Source: SXVE01 sp036388895 (GTDB lineage: Bacteria > Acidobacteriota > Blastocatellia > Pyrinomonadales > Pyrinomonadaceae). Taken from it: a DNA stretch of 64,000 nucleotides. Both the position numbers and the translations under genes were made by a program. The notes beneath the pieces were generated by a model. It was not told the DNA's origin. It worked only from the letters and a program-made list of their open reading frames with translations, and searched no databases. Numbering within the stretch: position 1 is the stretch's first letter; the number at the start of each line of letters is the position of its first letter. Positions 44,199 through 52,430 of the stretch are shown in pieces. Location of the stretch: assembly GCA_036388895.1 (NCBI GenBank), contig DASVQY010000054.1, forward strand, positions 37,052 to 101,051. The letters are read 5' to 3'.

Positions 44199-45764
44199 AT
44201 GAGAAATTCATTAAGTAAAAGCGGAATTTTTTTTTCCGCTTTCAAACAATTTATATTTTTTACAGCATTTTTATTAGCTTTTTGTTTTATTGTAAACGCG
44301 CAAACCGGTTCGGTCGCCCAAATCAAAACAACTGCGGAAACGAATGCTCCCGGAAATACAAACGCAGGCGATGAAACTCAAACTCGCGTCAAACAACTCG
44401 AAGCGCAGATGCAGATGATGCAGGCGGAAATCGAGCAATTGAAAAAACACATCGTCAAGCAACAGCCGACACAGCCCAGCGCAGCACAAACCGAAACTAA
44501 ACCGGCATCGAAAGAGCCGAATTCGGTCGCCGCAAAGCCGGAAATCAAAACGACTGAAACAATCAATACTGAAGCAAAGCAAACCGCGCAGCCAAAACAA
44601 CTCGGCGTTGACATCGGCTCGGCTCGCCTGACGCCTTACGGCACGATTTATTTTAACGCTTTCGGCAACAGCGGCGGCACGAACAATTCGGACGTTCCGC
44701 TTTTCGCGACGCCGACCGGAACGGGAAATGCCAGCGCGACAGTCAGGCAAACCCGTCTCGGCGCGCGGGTTGAAGGCGCGCGAGTTGGAAACGCAAGATT
44801 AAGCGCAATCGTCGAAGCCGACTTTTTCGGCGGTTTTTCAAACATCGGTATAGGCGAAAACTTCGGCGTCGTTCGTCTGCGTCTGGCGAACGCGCGACTC
44901 GATTGGGAGAAAACTTCGGTTACAATCGGGCAGGATTGGATGGTTTTCGCGCCGGTCAATCCGACATCAATCGCCGCCGCGGCAATTCCGCAGATGGCTG
45001 CCGCCGGAAATCCCTGGGCGCGTCTGCCGCAAGTCAAAATCGAGCGAAAACTCGGCGCGAATTTTACAGTGCAAGGCGCGGTTCTCGCAGCGCAAACCGG
45101 CGATTACCCGACGGCTTCAAATTTCTTTTTGCAGCCGACGAGCGGAGCGGCTTCGCGCACGCCGTTTTTCCAAAGCCGCATCGCTTTCGCCGATAAAAAC
45201 TTTTTCGGTACGAAAAAAGCCGGAAGCATCGGGCTTTCCGGTCATTTCGGTCAATCGAGAGTTTTTACCGAAGCGGCGAATGATCGTCACGACGTTGATT
45301 CGGTCGGCGTCGCTCTGGATTGGAACATTCCCCTTTCGGAACAATTCAACCTAGCTGGCGAAGCGTTTTTCGGGCGAAATTTAGGCGGTTTTCAAGCAGG
45401 AGTTTTTCAAAGCATCAACACGGATTCGGCTTATCGGCAAAATAACATTTTAATTTCCGGCGGCGTGCGCTCAATCGGCACTCGCGGCGGCTGGACGCAG
45501 CTCGGTTTTACGCCGAAAATTTGGAAAAATCGTTTTTCAATTCTCGGTTCAATCGGGATAGACGACCCGCGCGATGAAGATTTGACGAGCTTGACGCGCC
45601 GCGATTTTCGCTCTCGAAATTTAGTGTTCGCCTTCGATTTGATTTACCGGTTTACACCGCAATTTCAAGTCGGCGCCGAGTTTCGGCGTTTTCAAACCGA
45701 TTATCTTTTCAGCGGCAGACAAAATTCAAATCACGTCAATCTCGGCGCCGCGTATAGTTTTTAA
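44199..45764 (+). CDS. Outer-membrane porin-like protein
   Basis: A 521-residue protein with a signal peptide (about 1-35, ending IVNAQT), a coiled-coil stretch (about 63-88, RVKQLEAQMQMMQAEIEQLK), a Pro/Thr/Lys-rich linker (about 90-140), and a long beta-barrel-like domain (about 150-521) with alternating strands ending in a Phe (AAYSF), typical of outer-membrane insertion. The layout resembles DcaP/OprP-like porins. It may pass nitrate or small anions. It follows the RIC gene by about 117 bases and precedes mobA. Confidence 0.78.
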   Translation: MRNSLSKSGIFFSAFKQFIFFTAFLLAFCFIVNAQTGSVAQIKTTAETNAPGNTNAGDETQTRVKQLEAQMQMMQAEIEQLKKHIVKQQPTQPSAAQTETKPASKEPNSVAAKPEIKTTETINTEAKQTAQPKQLGVDIGSARLTPYGTIYFNAFGNSGGTNNSDVPLFATPTGTGNASATVRQTRLGARVEGARVGNARLSAIVEADFFGGFSNIGIGENFGVVRLRLANARLDWEKTSVTIGQDWMVFAPVNPTSIAAAAIPQMAAAGNPWARLPQVKIERKLGANFTVQGAVLAAQTGDYPTASNFFLQPTSGAASRTPFFQSRIAFADKNFFGTKKAGSIGLSGHFGQSRVFTEAANDRHDVDSVGVALDWNIPLSEQFNLAGEAFFGRNLGGFQAGVFQSINTDSAYRQNNILISGGVRSIGTRGGWTQLGFTPKIWKNRFSILGSIGIDDPRDEDLTSLTRRDFRSRNLVFAFDLIYRFTPQFQVGAEFRRFQTDYLFSGRQNSNHVNLGAAYSF

Positions 45765-45829
45765 CAATTACGAGTTGCGAAAAACGAATGAAAAAACTAA
45801 TTTCTTTTAATTCGTAATTCGTAATTGTT
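45763..45829. repeat. Imperfect palindrome between porin and mobA
   Basis: Arms AACAATTACGAGTTGCGAA (45763-45781) and 45811-45829 are complementary at 17 of 19 positions. The right arm ends two bases before the mobA start, so the hairpin may also affect its translation. Confidence 0.65.
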
Positions 45830-45831
45830 AT

Positions 45832-46455
45832 ATGAACGATTTTGATGGATACGTATTAGCCGGCGGCGCGAGCAGGCGGATGGGAAGGGCGAAAGCGAAT
45901 CTGCGTTTGGGCGGAAAAACTTTCGTTGAACGTGCCGCAAACGCACTGTCCGCGATTTCTCCGAAGCGATTGTTAGTTGTGGGCAATCTTTTGGAAATGC
46001 CGCCCGGTTTATCGGCTCTGCCGGATAAGTTCAACACAGAGAACGCCGGACAAACGCGCGGTTCAATAATCGGCTTACACGCCGCTTTGTCGGATGCCCG
46101 CAACGATTGGGCGGCGGCGCTGGCTTGTGATTTGCCGTTTGTGTGCGGCGAGTTGTTTCGAAAACTCGCGTCGTCTAGTCGAAAGGATTTCGACGCCGTT
46201 GTCCCCCTGCAGAACGATGATAGACCGCAGCCGCTCTGCGCATTATATCGTGCCGGGACTTGTTTGCCGGTAATCGAAAAAATGCTTGGCGAAGAAAATT
46301 GGAAACTGCGAAATCTTCTGCAAAGCGTCAAAACTCGTTTCGTCTCGTTCGATGAAATTTCAGATTTGCCGCACGCCGAACATTTCTTTTTCAACGTCAA
46401 CACGCCGGAAGATTTTCGCGAAGCGCAAATGATAGAAAATTCGCTGGGTAGCTAA
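45832..46455 (+). CDS. mobA: Molybdenum cofactor guanylyltransferase
   Basis: A 207-residue nucleotidyltransferase with the MobA start YVLAGGASRRMGRAKANL (near residues 6-23), the metal-binding ACDLPFV segment (about 99-105) and the closing FNVNTPEDF. It attaches GMP to molybdopterin to form the cofactor used by NasA-type enzymes, so its place here directly supports the nearby reductase. No other Mo-cofactor genes are in the window. Confidence 0.93.
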   Translation: MNDFDGYVLAGGASRRMGRAKANLRLGGKTFVERAANALSAISPKRLLVVGNLLEMPPGLSALPDKFNTENAGQTRGSIIGLHAALSDARNDWAAALACDLPFVCGELFRKLASSSRKDFDAVVPLQNDDRPQPLCALYRAGTCLPVIEKMLGEENWKLRNLLQSVKTRFVSFDEISDLPHAEHFFFNVNTPEDFREAQMIENSLGS

Positions 46456-46465
46456 CCTTTTTTAG

Positions 46466-47095
46466 TCAGGCGGCAACCGCTTTAACGAAAACTTTGTGAC
46501 TAATCGGCGGATGCGCGGCGACCGTTACAGCCGTCGTCGGACGATAAAAATAGATGAACCATTCGTCGAAATTTCTCTCTTCCGCCCAGCTCGCCAAACC
46601 GCGCCGGGCGAACATTTCACGCAGCGGAATTGGATCGAATGGATGTTTCAAGAGCAAAACGTCTCCGGTTTTTTTTAGGTTGATTAATCCTTTGGCGATT
46701 GCCGGCATCGGGTCGCGTTTTTCTTCAGCCTGCTGCATTAGATCAACAAAAGTTACATTTGCGTCCGTATCTTTAAGACGGGCAATCTCAAATGGTTTGA
46801 CGGGCGAATTTGTATCGGTGTATTCAAAATCTTCCCGGCGGCTGTGGAAAAGTTCGGCGGACAATTCCGCCTCGTCTTCGCCGAGCGTCAGGTTCAAGAC
46901 GTAAAGCATTTCCGTTAAAGGAATGCCGGCGATTTTGGCGGCTTGTTCGACGGTGATGCGCCCGCTCATCGCCCGGCGCAGTTTAGGATAATTTAATCGC
47001 TCGAATTCGGGTGCAAGGAGCGTCAGCGCGGACAAAACCTTTTCTTCGTTTATCGCCAGAACTTCCTTGATTTTTATATCGCGTTTTACTTTCAT
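46466..47095 (-). CDS. DUF1858/DUF2249 two-domain protein
   Basis: A 209-residue soluble protein. Residues about 5-75 resemble the DUF1858/ScdA-N fold (IKIKEVLAINEEKVLSALTL, then ITVEQAAKIAGI). The C-terminal part (about 125-190) is DUF2249-like (LKKTGDVLLLKHPFDPIPLR, then EEWFIYFYRP-like ending). ATG 47093-47095 was chosen because GGAGGA precedes it; a longer frame from 47140 has no such site. Such proteins occur with denitrification and NO genes. It is transcribed divergently from the Crp/Fnr gene, with the regulatory palindrome between them. Confidence 0.78.
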   Translation of the reverse strand: MKVKRDIKIKEVLAINEEKVLSALTLLAPEFERLNYPKLRRAMSGRITVEQAAKIAGIPLTEMLYVLNLTLGEDEAELSAELFHSRREDFEYTDTNSPVKPFEIARLKDTDANVTFVDLMQQAEEKRDPMPAIAKGLINLKKTGDVLLLKHPFDPIPLREMFARRGLASWAEERNFDEWFIYFYRPTTAVTVAAHPPISHKVFVKAVAA

Positions 47096-47147
47096 ATCGG
47101 GTTTTCCTCCGGTAAGAGAATTATCGGTCTTGTTGTTCATCGCTGCG

Positions 47148-47161
47148 GTGATTTAAGTCAC
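47148..47161. promoter_or_regulatory. GTGA-N6-TCAC site in divergent promoter
   Basis: GTGATTTAAGTCAC lies between the DUF1858/DUF2249 gene and the Crp/Fnr gene, 53 and 78 bases from their starts. It probably serves both genes and may allow autoregulation. Confidence 0.6.
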
Positions 47162-47239
47162 TCGGAAAAAATAACGAATGACTTTTAAGGCAGAAAATAA
47201 TCGTTTTGGAAAAGCGTAAAAAAAGTTTAAAGTTTTATC

Positions 47240-47953
47240 GTGAGCAAAAATAAAATCGCTGTTTTCAAACAAACCGAGCTTTTTCGGGATTTGGACGAAA
47301 ACGTTCTTCGCGTTTTAGCGAGTCGCGCCGGTGAAAAAACTTTGCGCCGCAACGAAATATTGTTTCTCGCCGGAGAAAAAGCCGCCGGATTGTTCGTGAT
47401 CGCGGCGGGTTCGATCAGAGCGTTTCGCACCGGAGCTGACGGGCGCGAGCAGGTCATTCACGTCGAGCGCGCCGTTTCGACGATTGCCGAGCTTCCGGTT
47501 TTCGACGACGGCAATTATCCTTCGACCGGAGCGGCGGAAGAAGACGCGACGAAAGTTTATTTTCTGGATATAACGCAGGTTCGCGCGCTTTGTCTCGAAC
47601 ATCCCGAACTTGCTCTGGCGGCGACCAGACTGCTCGCCGCGCGTCTGCGCAGCTGCGCCGAGCTCGTCGAGTCGCTTTCGCTCCGCGAAGTCGGTCAGCG
47701 TCTCGCTCAACTGCTCTTAAACGAAGCCGAAACGAAAGGCACACAAACCGCAAGCGGTATTCGTATCAAACAAAAATTAACGCACAACCAGCTCGCCGCC
47801 CGCATCGGAACCGTCCGCGAAGTCGTCACGCGTGTTTTCTTTCGTTTGCAAAATCAAGGCTTGATTGTTGTTGACGGAAAGGAAATTCTCATTCCCGATA
47901 CAGAGATTCTCGCTCATTATGCCGATTTGAGAGCGGATTCAAGAAAAGACTAA
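47240..47953 (+). CDS. Crp/Fnr family transcription regulator
   Basis: A 237-residue regulator. The N-terminal cyclic-nucleotide-binding-like domain (about 8-125) includes LFLAGEKAAGLFVIAAGSIR and PSTGAAEEDATKVYFL. A dimer helix follows, and the C-terminal winged helix (about 150-225) contains THNQLAARIGTVREVVTRVF, the DNA-contacting helix. There is no N-terminal Fe-S cysteine set as in true Fnr, so it is more like Dnr/NnrR-type or Crp-type sensors. The start is GTG. It lies at the end of the nitrate island and is the obvious candidate reader of the GTGA-N6-TCAC palindromes. Confidence 0.9.
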   Translation: MSKNKIAVFKQTELFRDLDENVLRVLASRAGEKTLRRNEILFLAGEKAAGLFVIAAGSIRAFRTGADGREQVIHVERAVSTIAELPVFDDGNYPSTGAAEEDATKVYFLDITQVRALCLEHPELALAATRLLAARLRSCAELVESLSLREVGQRLAQLLLNEAETKGTQTASGIRIKQKLTHNQLAARIGTVREVVTRVFFRLQNQGLIVVDGKEILIPDTEILAHYADLRADSRKD

Positions 47954-48029
47954 AAATTTTGCGACTTGATATTTGTTAGAGTAAGCAAAAACATTAAGAA
48001 AGACACAAAAACGCACTTTCCGAAAATAA

Positions 48030-48057
48030 AAAAGACCTGCAAAACGACAGGTCTTTT
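48030..48057 (+). terminator. Terminator of the Crp/Fnr gene
   Basis: AAAAGACCTG (48030-48039) and CAGGTCTTTT (48048-48057) are perfect complements with an eight-base loop, 76 bases after the regulator's stop. Confidence 0.8.
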
Positions 48058-48139
48058 AATAAGTAATTTCTTTAATCTCAGGTTCAAAAAATTCTCATTT
48101 ACGAATCTTTCAAAGCGTCTTCTGTTTACTTAATCGAAA

Positions 48140-49075
48140 TTATCGAACGTAAGCCGACGGCACAGGCTTGTCTGTGCTGACTCCGAATTGAACTGCTCGA
48201 TGCTGACCGCCCGCCGAGCTAGCCGCATACCACCACGTTCCTGTTGACGGGCGATAGACAGCAAAATCCATTCTGTTATCGCCGTCGTAATCACCAGGCG
48301 CGGGAACGTCGCCGGCAGCGCCGAACTGCAGCGTTTGAACGCTGCTGTCTTCGCTTCTGATTACCGCCCACATTCTCGCTGACGGGCTGTAAATCGCCGG
48401 GTCAACTTTTCCGTCTCCCGTATAATCGCCCGGCACAGCCACATCGCCGTTCGCAACGGAAGCAGCAACAGATGATTTCATTTCTGAATCTCTTGATGCG
48501 ACGTTTAATGTGCGGTAAGTATTATTCGATGAATTAAATGTTGCGAGATTGGCGCGTCCGTCGCCGTCGTAATCAGCCGGAACGGGAACTTCGCCGTTTC
48601 CTCCGAAAACTATCTGATCAATTCCGCCGGTTGATTTCAAGATGTACCACTTCGTTTCAGAAGGACGGTAAACGGCTGCATCGGCACGACCATCGCCGTC
48701 GTAATCAGCCGGAACGGGAATGTCGCTGGCTAAACCGAACGGGAAAGCGTAATAACTGAAATCCTCGCTTCGCAAAATGTACCAGGTTCCGTTTCTGTAA
48801 AACGCAATATCTATTTTCCCGTCGTTCGTATAGCTGGCTGGCACGATTACATCCGTCGCCGTTCCGAATTGAAAAGCGCGGTGGTTTCCGTCGCTGCTCC
48901 GGTAATACCACCATTCGCCGCTTGAAGGACGAAAGATGGAAAAATCTGTTTTGCCGTCGCCGTCGAAATCAAAAGTCGCCGCGCGCGTTATGTTAATTCC
49001 GTTAACAAATATAATTAAACCGATAGAAATGCTGATACTTATTCGTAACCAAGCTGAAATCGAATTATTTTTCAT
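48140..49075 (-). CDS. Exported FG-GAP/VCBS repeat protein (2 of 3)
   Basis: A 311-residue protein with signal peptide (about 1-33) and a full set of calcium-loop repeats: FDFDGDGKTDFSIFRPSSGE, DYDGDGRADAAVYRPSETKW, DYDGDGRANLATF, DYTGDGKVDPAIYSP and DYDGDNRMDFAVYRPSTGTW. It is likely a secreted seven-bladed-propeller-like protein. The next gene upstream on the same strand is a close paralogue, and the two share long near-identical DNA around the repeat YILRSEDFSYYAFPFGLA. Confidence 0.88.
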   Translation of the reverse strand: MKNNSISAWLRISISISIGLIIFVNGINITRAATFDFDGDGKTDFSIFRPSSGEWWYYRSSDGNHRAFQFGTATDVIVPASYTNDGKIDIAFYRNGTWYILRSEDFSYYAFPFGLASDIPVPADYDGDGRADAAVYRPSETKWYILKSTGGIDQIVFGGNGEVPVPADYDGDGRANLATFNSSNNTYRTLNVASRDSEMKSSVAASVANGDVAVPGDYTGDGKVDPAIYSPSARMWAVIRSEDSSVQTLQFGAAGDVPAPGDYDGDNRMDFAVYRPSTGTWWYAASSAGGQHRAVQFGVSTDKPVPSAYVR

Positions 49076-49313
49076 TGTCCTTCCTCCGAGTGGGTTTAGT
49101 GTTTTGTTTCTCCACCTTCGATGAATGAGACGTAGAAGATATTCGGTTTTGCCTTTAAATTGTGTTTAAAGCAAATTGATTTAATAAGAACGTGAAAATG
49201 TTTGAAAATTAAATGATGTTTGGCGAAATTTTACTTGAAAAAATATCGTTCGACCGTAGCCGACGATAACAGCCTCTAAAACGGAGCATTGCTTTTATTA
49301 TTAAAACCATTTT

Positions 49314-50213
49314 TTAAGGCACGAGAAAAATGTAAGCATTGGGAACAGGTTTATCCGTGCTTAAGCCAAACTGTACGGCTTTGTGTTGTCCATTCGCCGA
49401 ACTTGCCGCATACCACCACGTTTTTGTTGATGGACGATAAACAGCGAGATCGGATTTACCGTCGCCATCATAATCTGCGGTAACGGGAATGTCCCCGAGC
49501 ATTCCGAAATTCGATTTACTCAAAGTATTGTTTTCGCTGTTCACAATGTACCATTCGCCGCTGGTCTTATACTTTGCGACATCAACTTTTCCGTCACCGG
49601 TATAATCTGCCGGAACAGGTTGATCGCCTAATGTTCCAAAGATTGAAACGGCAATCTCGACACTGCCCATCTTTATGCGCCACAGGTTGGTGCCGGGTTC
49701 ATAGATTGCCAAGTCGGCTCGCCCGTCTCCGTTGTAATCTGCCGGAAATGGCGAGCTGCTGGTATTGCCAAACTGCTCTATTCTTACGCCGCCTGTGGTG
49801 TTTAAGATATACCAGGTGTTATTTGAATAACGATACACTGCCGCGTCAGTTTTTCCGTCTCCGTCGTAGTCCATCGGTACGGGTATATCTTCAGCTAAAC
49901 CGAACGGAAAGGCGTAATAGCTGAAATCCTCGCTTCTAAGAATGTACCAAACGCCTTGATTGGGGCGAAAGAAAGCAAAGTCCGTTTTTCCGTCGCCCGT
50001 GTAATCGGCGGGCACGATTTTATCCGTTGCCGACCCGAATTGAAATGTTCCGATACTTCCGTCAATGCTTCTTAAATACCACCACTGTCCCGACCCCGAA
50101 CGATAAATTGAAAAGTCGGATTTACCGTCGCCATCAAAATCAAATGAAGTTCGGGCTAAGCAAGTATCAGCAAAAGCGATTAAGAAAATGAGCAATGGCA
50201 GAAGCTTTTTCAT
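49314..50213 (-). CDS. Exported FG-GAP/VCBS repeat protein (3 of 3)
   Basis: A 299-residue paralogue of the preceding protein: signal peptide MKKLLPLLIFLIAFADTCLA, then FDFDGDGKSDFSIYRSGSGQ, DYTGDGKTDFAFF, DYDGDGKTDAAVYRYSNNTW, DYNGDGRADLAIYEPGTN, DYTGDGKVDVAKY and DYDGDGKSDLAVYRPSTKTW. Both end with an ASS(A)xGQHKAVQFG-like segment. A tandem duplication is likely. Function is unknown. Confidence 0.88.
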   Translation of the reverse strand: MKKLLPLLIFLIAFADTCLARTSFDFDGDGKSDFSIYRSGSGQWWYLRSIDGSIGTFQFGSATDKIVPADYTGDGKTDFAFFRPNQGVWYILRSEDFSYYAFPFGLAEDIPVPMDYDGDGKTDAAVYRYSNNTWYILNTTGGVRIEQFGNTSSSPFPADYNGDGRADLAIYEPGTNLWRIKMGSVEIAVSIFGTLGDQPVPADYTGDGKVDVAKYKTSGEWYIVNSENNTLSKSNFGMLGDIPVTADYDGDGKSDLAVYRPSTKTWWYAASSANGQHKAVQFGLSTDKPVPNAYIFLVP

Positions 50214-50705
50214 AACATTAATTTATGTGTTTTCGCGAAAACGAATCGGGCTATTTATTAATGCCCGAAACAGCGGAAAACTTACAATTATTTTCTCGCA
50301 ATTAATTACACAAAACATTGTTATTTTGATTATTACTCGAAACAGCCACAAATTAAGTAAATTGATTAAATTAACCCGAGTGAAAGTACCTGCTATTATC
50401 TGCGGACTCAGTTTTATGTCAAGAAACATTTCCTTTTGTCCGGCGAATCATCATGTGCCGGTTTTTACAAGCCGTTTTCGTAATCTTAGCCGTTGAAAAA
50501 CCTATGTGCCTTGTTTCAGTATTCTTAAATTTAAAAAATCTGGCAAATTCGCCCGCTTTCGGCGAATCTTCGAGCCTGAAGCGCCGAAGCGGTTCAACCA
50601 GGATGTTTTCAAAAAAAATAAAAGCCTGGGGTTTAGTTAAAACCAAAGGCTTCGCTGTTGGTAACTGAGTAGTATTAGCTGGGAAATTAGGGGCGGAAAA
50701 AGAAA
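50214..50705. other. Intergenic region with a minus-strand hairpin
   Basis: About 490 bases between an FG-GAP gene and tRNA-Pro. A nested hairpin at 50622-50652 (AGCCT/AGGCT enclosing GGTTT/AAACC) is followed in the minus direction by an eight-T run. It could be a second terminator after the tRNA or end an unseen short transcript. Two frames spanning this stretch look non-coding. Confidence 0.45.
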
Positions 50706-50728
50706 AGAGGCATCGAAATGATGCCTCT
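50706..50728 (-). terminator. Terminator after tRNA-Pro
   Basis: A perfect nine-bp stem AGAGGCATC/GATGCCTCT with a five-base loop lies 18 bases past the tRNA 3' end and is followed on the minus strand by CTTTTCTTTTT-like sequence. Confidence 0.8.
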
Positions 50729-50745
50729 AAACTACTGTAAATAAA

Positions 50746-50822
50746 TGGTCGGGGCGAGATGATTTGAACATCCGACCTCACGGTCCCGAACCGTGCGCTC
50801 TACCAGGCTGAGCCACGCCCCG
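50746..50822 (-). tRNA. tRNA-Pro (anticodon CGG)
   Basis: On the minus strand a full cloverleaf can be drawn. The acceptor CGGGGCG pairs with CGCCCCG, the D-arm contains AGCCTGGTAGA, the anticodon stem CACGG/CCGTG encloses loop TTCGGGA with anticodon CGG, and the T-arm contains TTCAAATC. The discriminator A and an encoded CCA follow. It reads codon CCG and is followed by a terminator. Confidence 0.95.
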
Positions 50823-50871
50823 TCAAAACAATTTATAATCTTAGATTAATGCCGGTTATAAAGTCAAACCG

Positions 50872-51594
50872 TTATTGAACATCGGGCTCGGGAGCGACCA
50901 TTGCCAGTTTTTTTTCGCGGCGCGCTTTTATGTATTCGAAGATAATCGGCAGAATTGAAAGTAAAACGACGACTACGACGACTTTGTCAATGTGGTCTTC
51001 GAGCAGAAAGTTTTCGACGCCGAATACGCTGCGCATAAATTGTTCGACCAATCCGCCGAGAAAATAGCCCGCCGAGAGCATACTGACGACCCAGAAAAGC
51101 CCGCCGAAAACGTTGTAAAACAAAAATTGCTGGTACGACATCTTTGCCGCGCCCGCGACAATCGGCGCAAATGTTCTGACGATTGGAACGAAACGCGCTA
51201 TAACGATTGTTTTGCCGCCGTGTTTTTCGTAAAAGGCGTGCGCTTTCTGAATATGTTTCGGGTTGAAAATACGCGATTTCGGGCGTGTGAAAAGCGTTTC
51301 GCCCATTTTTTTGCCTGTCAGATAACCGACAGCGTCACCGGTTATGGCGGCAACGAAAAGCGTGACCATTAATATCGTCAAATCCATTTTGCCCGCTGCG
51401 GCGAAAAGTCCGGCGACGACCAGGAGGGAATCGCCGGGCAGGAAAAAACCGACTGCCAGTCCGGTTTCGGCGAAAACAATTAAAAACAGCGCGACGTAGA
51501 CGTAACCGCCGAATGTGTCAAGCAAACTGTCAATCATTATTTTCGGATTGAGAAAGTCCTTGACCTGATGTAGAAAATCCATTATTGACTGCAT
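50872..51594 (-). CDS. DedA/VTT family membrane protein
   Basis: A 240-residue inner-membrane protein of the DedA/SNARE-associated (VTT) family. Marks include the membrane re-entrant motif FAETGLAVGFFLPGDSLLVV (about 41-60), the GDAVGYLTGKKMGE segment and the charged/Gly motif RFVPIVRTFAPIVAGAAKM. Family members help move lipids such as undecaprenyl phosphate or phosphatidylethanolamine. The tail is basic. The gene is single and shares orientation with pcm, 65 bases away. Confidence 0.9.
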   Translation of the reverse strand: MQSIMDFLHQVKDFLNPKIMIDSLLDTFGGYVYVALFLIVFAETGLAVGFFLPGDSLLVVAGLFAAAGKMDLTILMVTLFVAAITGDAVGYLTGKKMGETLFTRPKSRIFNPKHIQKAHAFYEKHGGKTIVIARFVPIVRTFAPIVAGAAKMSYQQFLFYNVFGGLFWVVSMLSAGYFLGGLVEQFMRSVFGVENFLLEDHIDKVVVVVVLLSILPIIFEYIKARREKKLAMVAPEPDVQ

Positions 51595-51659
51595 AATTTT
51601 TTGATGAAAGGAAGATGGGCGGGCGGGAATGCCGCTTCATAAATGTACTTTAATCTTTT

Positions 51660-52313
51660 TCAGTTATTTTGCCAACCGTGTTCGCCGATTAAAGGCACAA
51701 AAGCGCAAGCGCCGAAATCTTCACGGTGAAAACCTTTTTCAGTTCGCGTGACGCGAATCAAATTCTGCGTTTTCGGATCGTTTCCGATTGGAATCACGAG
51801 TCGCCCGCCGATTTTTAACTGTTTAAGAAGCGGTTCGGGAACTATCGGACCGCCTGCAGCGACGAGAATTCCGTGGAAAGGCGCATAAAGCTCCCAGCCG
51901 TTTGTGCCGTCGGCGCAGCGCAGAGTTACATTATTAAATCCGAGTCTTCGCAGACGTTCCTGCGCTTCCTGCACAAGAAGCGGGATGCGCTCAATCGCGT
52001 AAATTCTTCCGGCAAGCGATGCCAGAATCGCGGTTTGATAACCGGAACCTGCGCCGATTTCCAAAACGCGGCTTTTTTCGCTCACTTCGAGCAATTCGGT
52101 CATTCGCGCCACGATAAACGGCTGCGAAATAGTCTGATTGGCGGCAATCGGCAGCGCGTTGTCTTTGTAGGCTTGCGCTTTTAACGCTTCGGGCACAAAA
52201 AGATGGCGCGGAAGTCGCAGCATCACTTCCAGAACTTTTTCGTCTCGAATTTTATAATGCTCGCGCAAACGCTGAACCATTCGCTCGCGGGGAATCTGAT
52301 ACTCGTCCATCAT
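51660..52313 (-). CDS. pcm: Protein-L-isoaspartate O-methyltransferase
   Basis: A 217-residue methyltransferase that repairs L-isoaspartyl residues in aged proteins. The family motifs are the N-terminal PRHLFVPEALKAQAYKDNAL, the substrate loop ANQTISQPFIVARM and the SAM motif VLEIGAGSGYQTAILA, followed by APFHGILVAAGGP. Length is normal. surE lies upstream on the same strand, separated by a repeat-rich gap; surE and pcm are neighbours in many bacteria as part of a stationary-phase survival set. Confidence 0.94.
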   Translation of the reverse strand: MMDEYQIPRERMVQRLREHYKIRDEKVLEVMLRLPRHLFVPEALKAQAYKDNALPIAANQTISQPFIVARMTELLEVSEKSRVLEIGAGSGYQTAILASLAGRIYAIERIPLLVQEAQERLRRLGFNNVTLRCADGTNGWELYAPFHGILVAAGGPIVPEPLLKQLKIGGRLVIPIGNDPKTQNLIRVTRTEKGFHREDFGACAFVPLIGEHGWQNN

Positions 52314-52316
52314 TTT

Positions 52317-52430
52317 GAGTTCATAGAGTTCACAGAGTTTATAGAGTTCATAGAGTTCCTTGGGTTCATAGGGTTCGTTGAGTTAGATGAAAAATTCTTT
52401 TTCTCAATGAACCCAACGAACTCTATGAAC
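52317..52430. repeat. 9-bp tandem repeat within an imperfect palindrome
   Basis: About seven diverged tandem copies of TTCATAGAG (52321-52382) lead into a palindrome. The left arm 52346-52369 and right arm 52407-52430 match at 23 of 24 positions after complementing. It fills the gap between pcm and surE and reaches the surE stop. The AT-rich loop could form a large hairpin terminating surE transcription. Confidence 0.75.

Noticed and set aside
50188..50781. Two frames (plus 50188-50496, minus 50419-50781) before tRNA-Pro
   Set aside because: They overlap each other, the tRNA or hairpins, and lack ribosome sites and conserved features.
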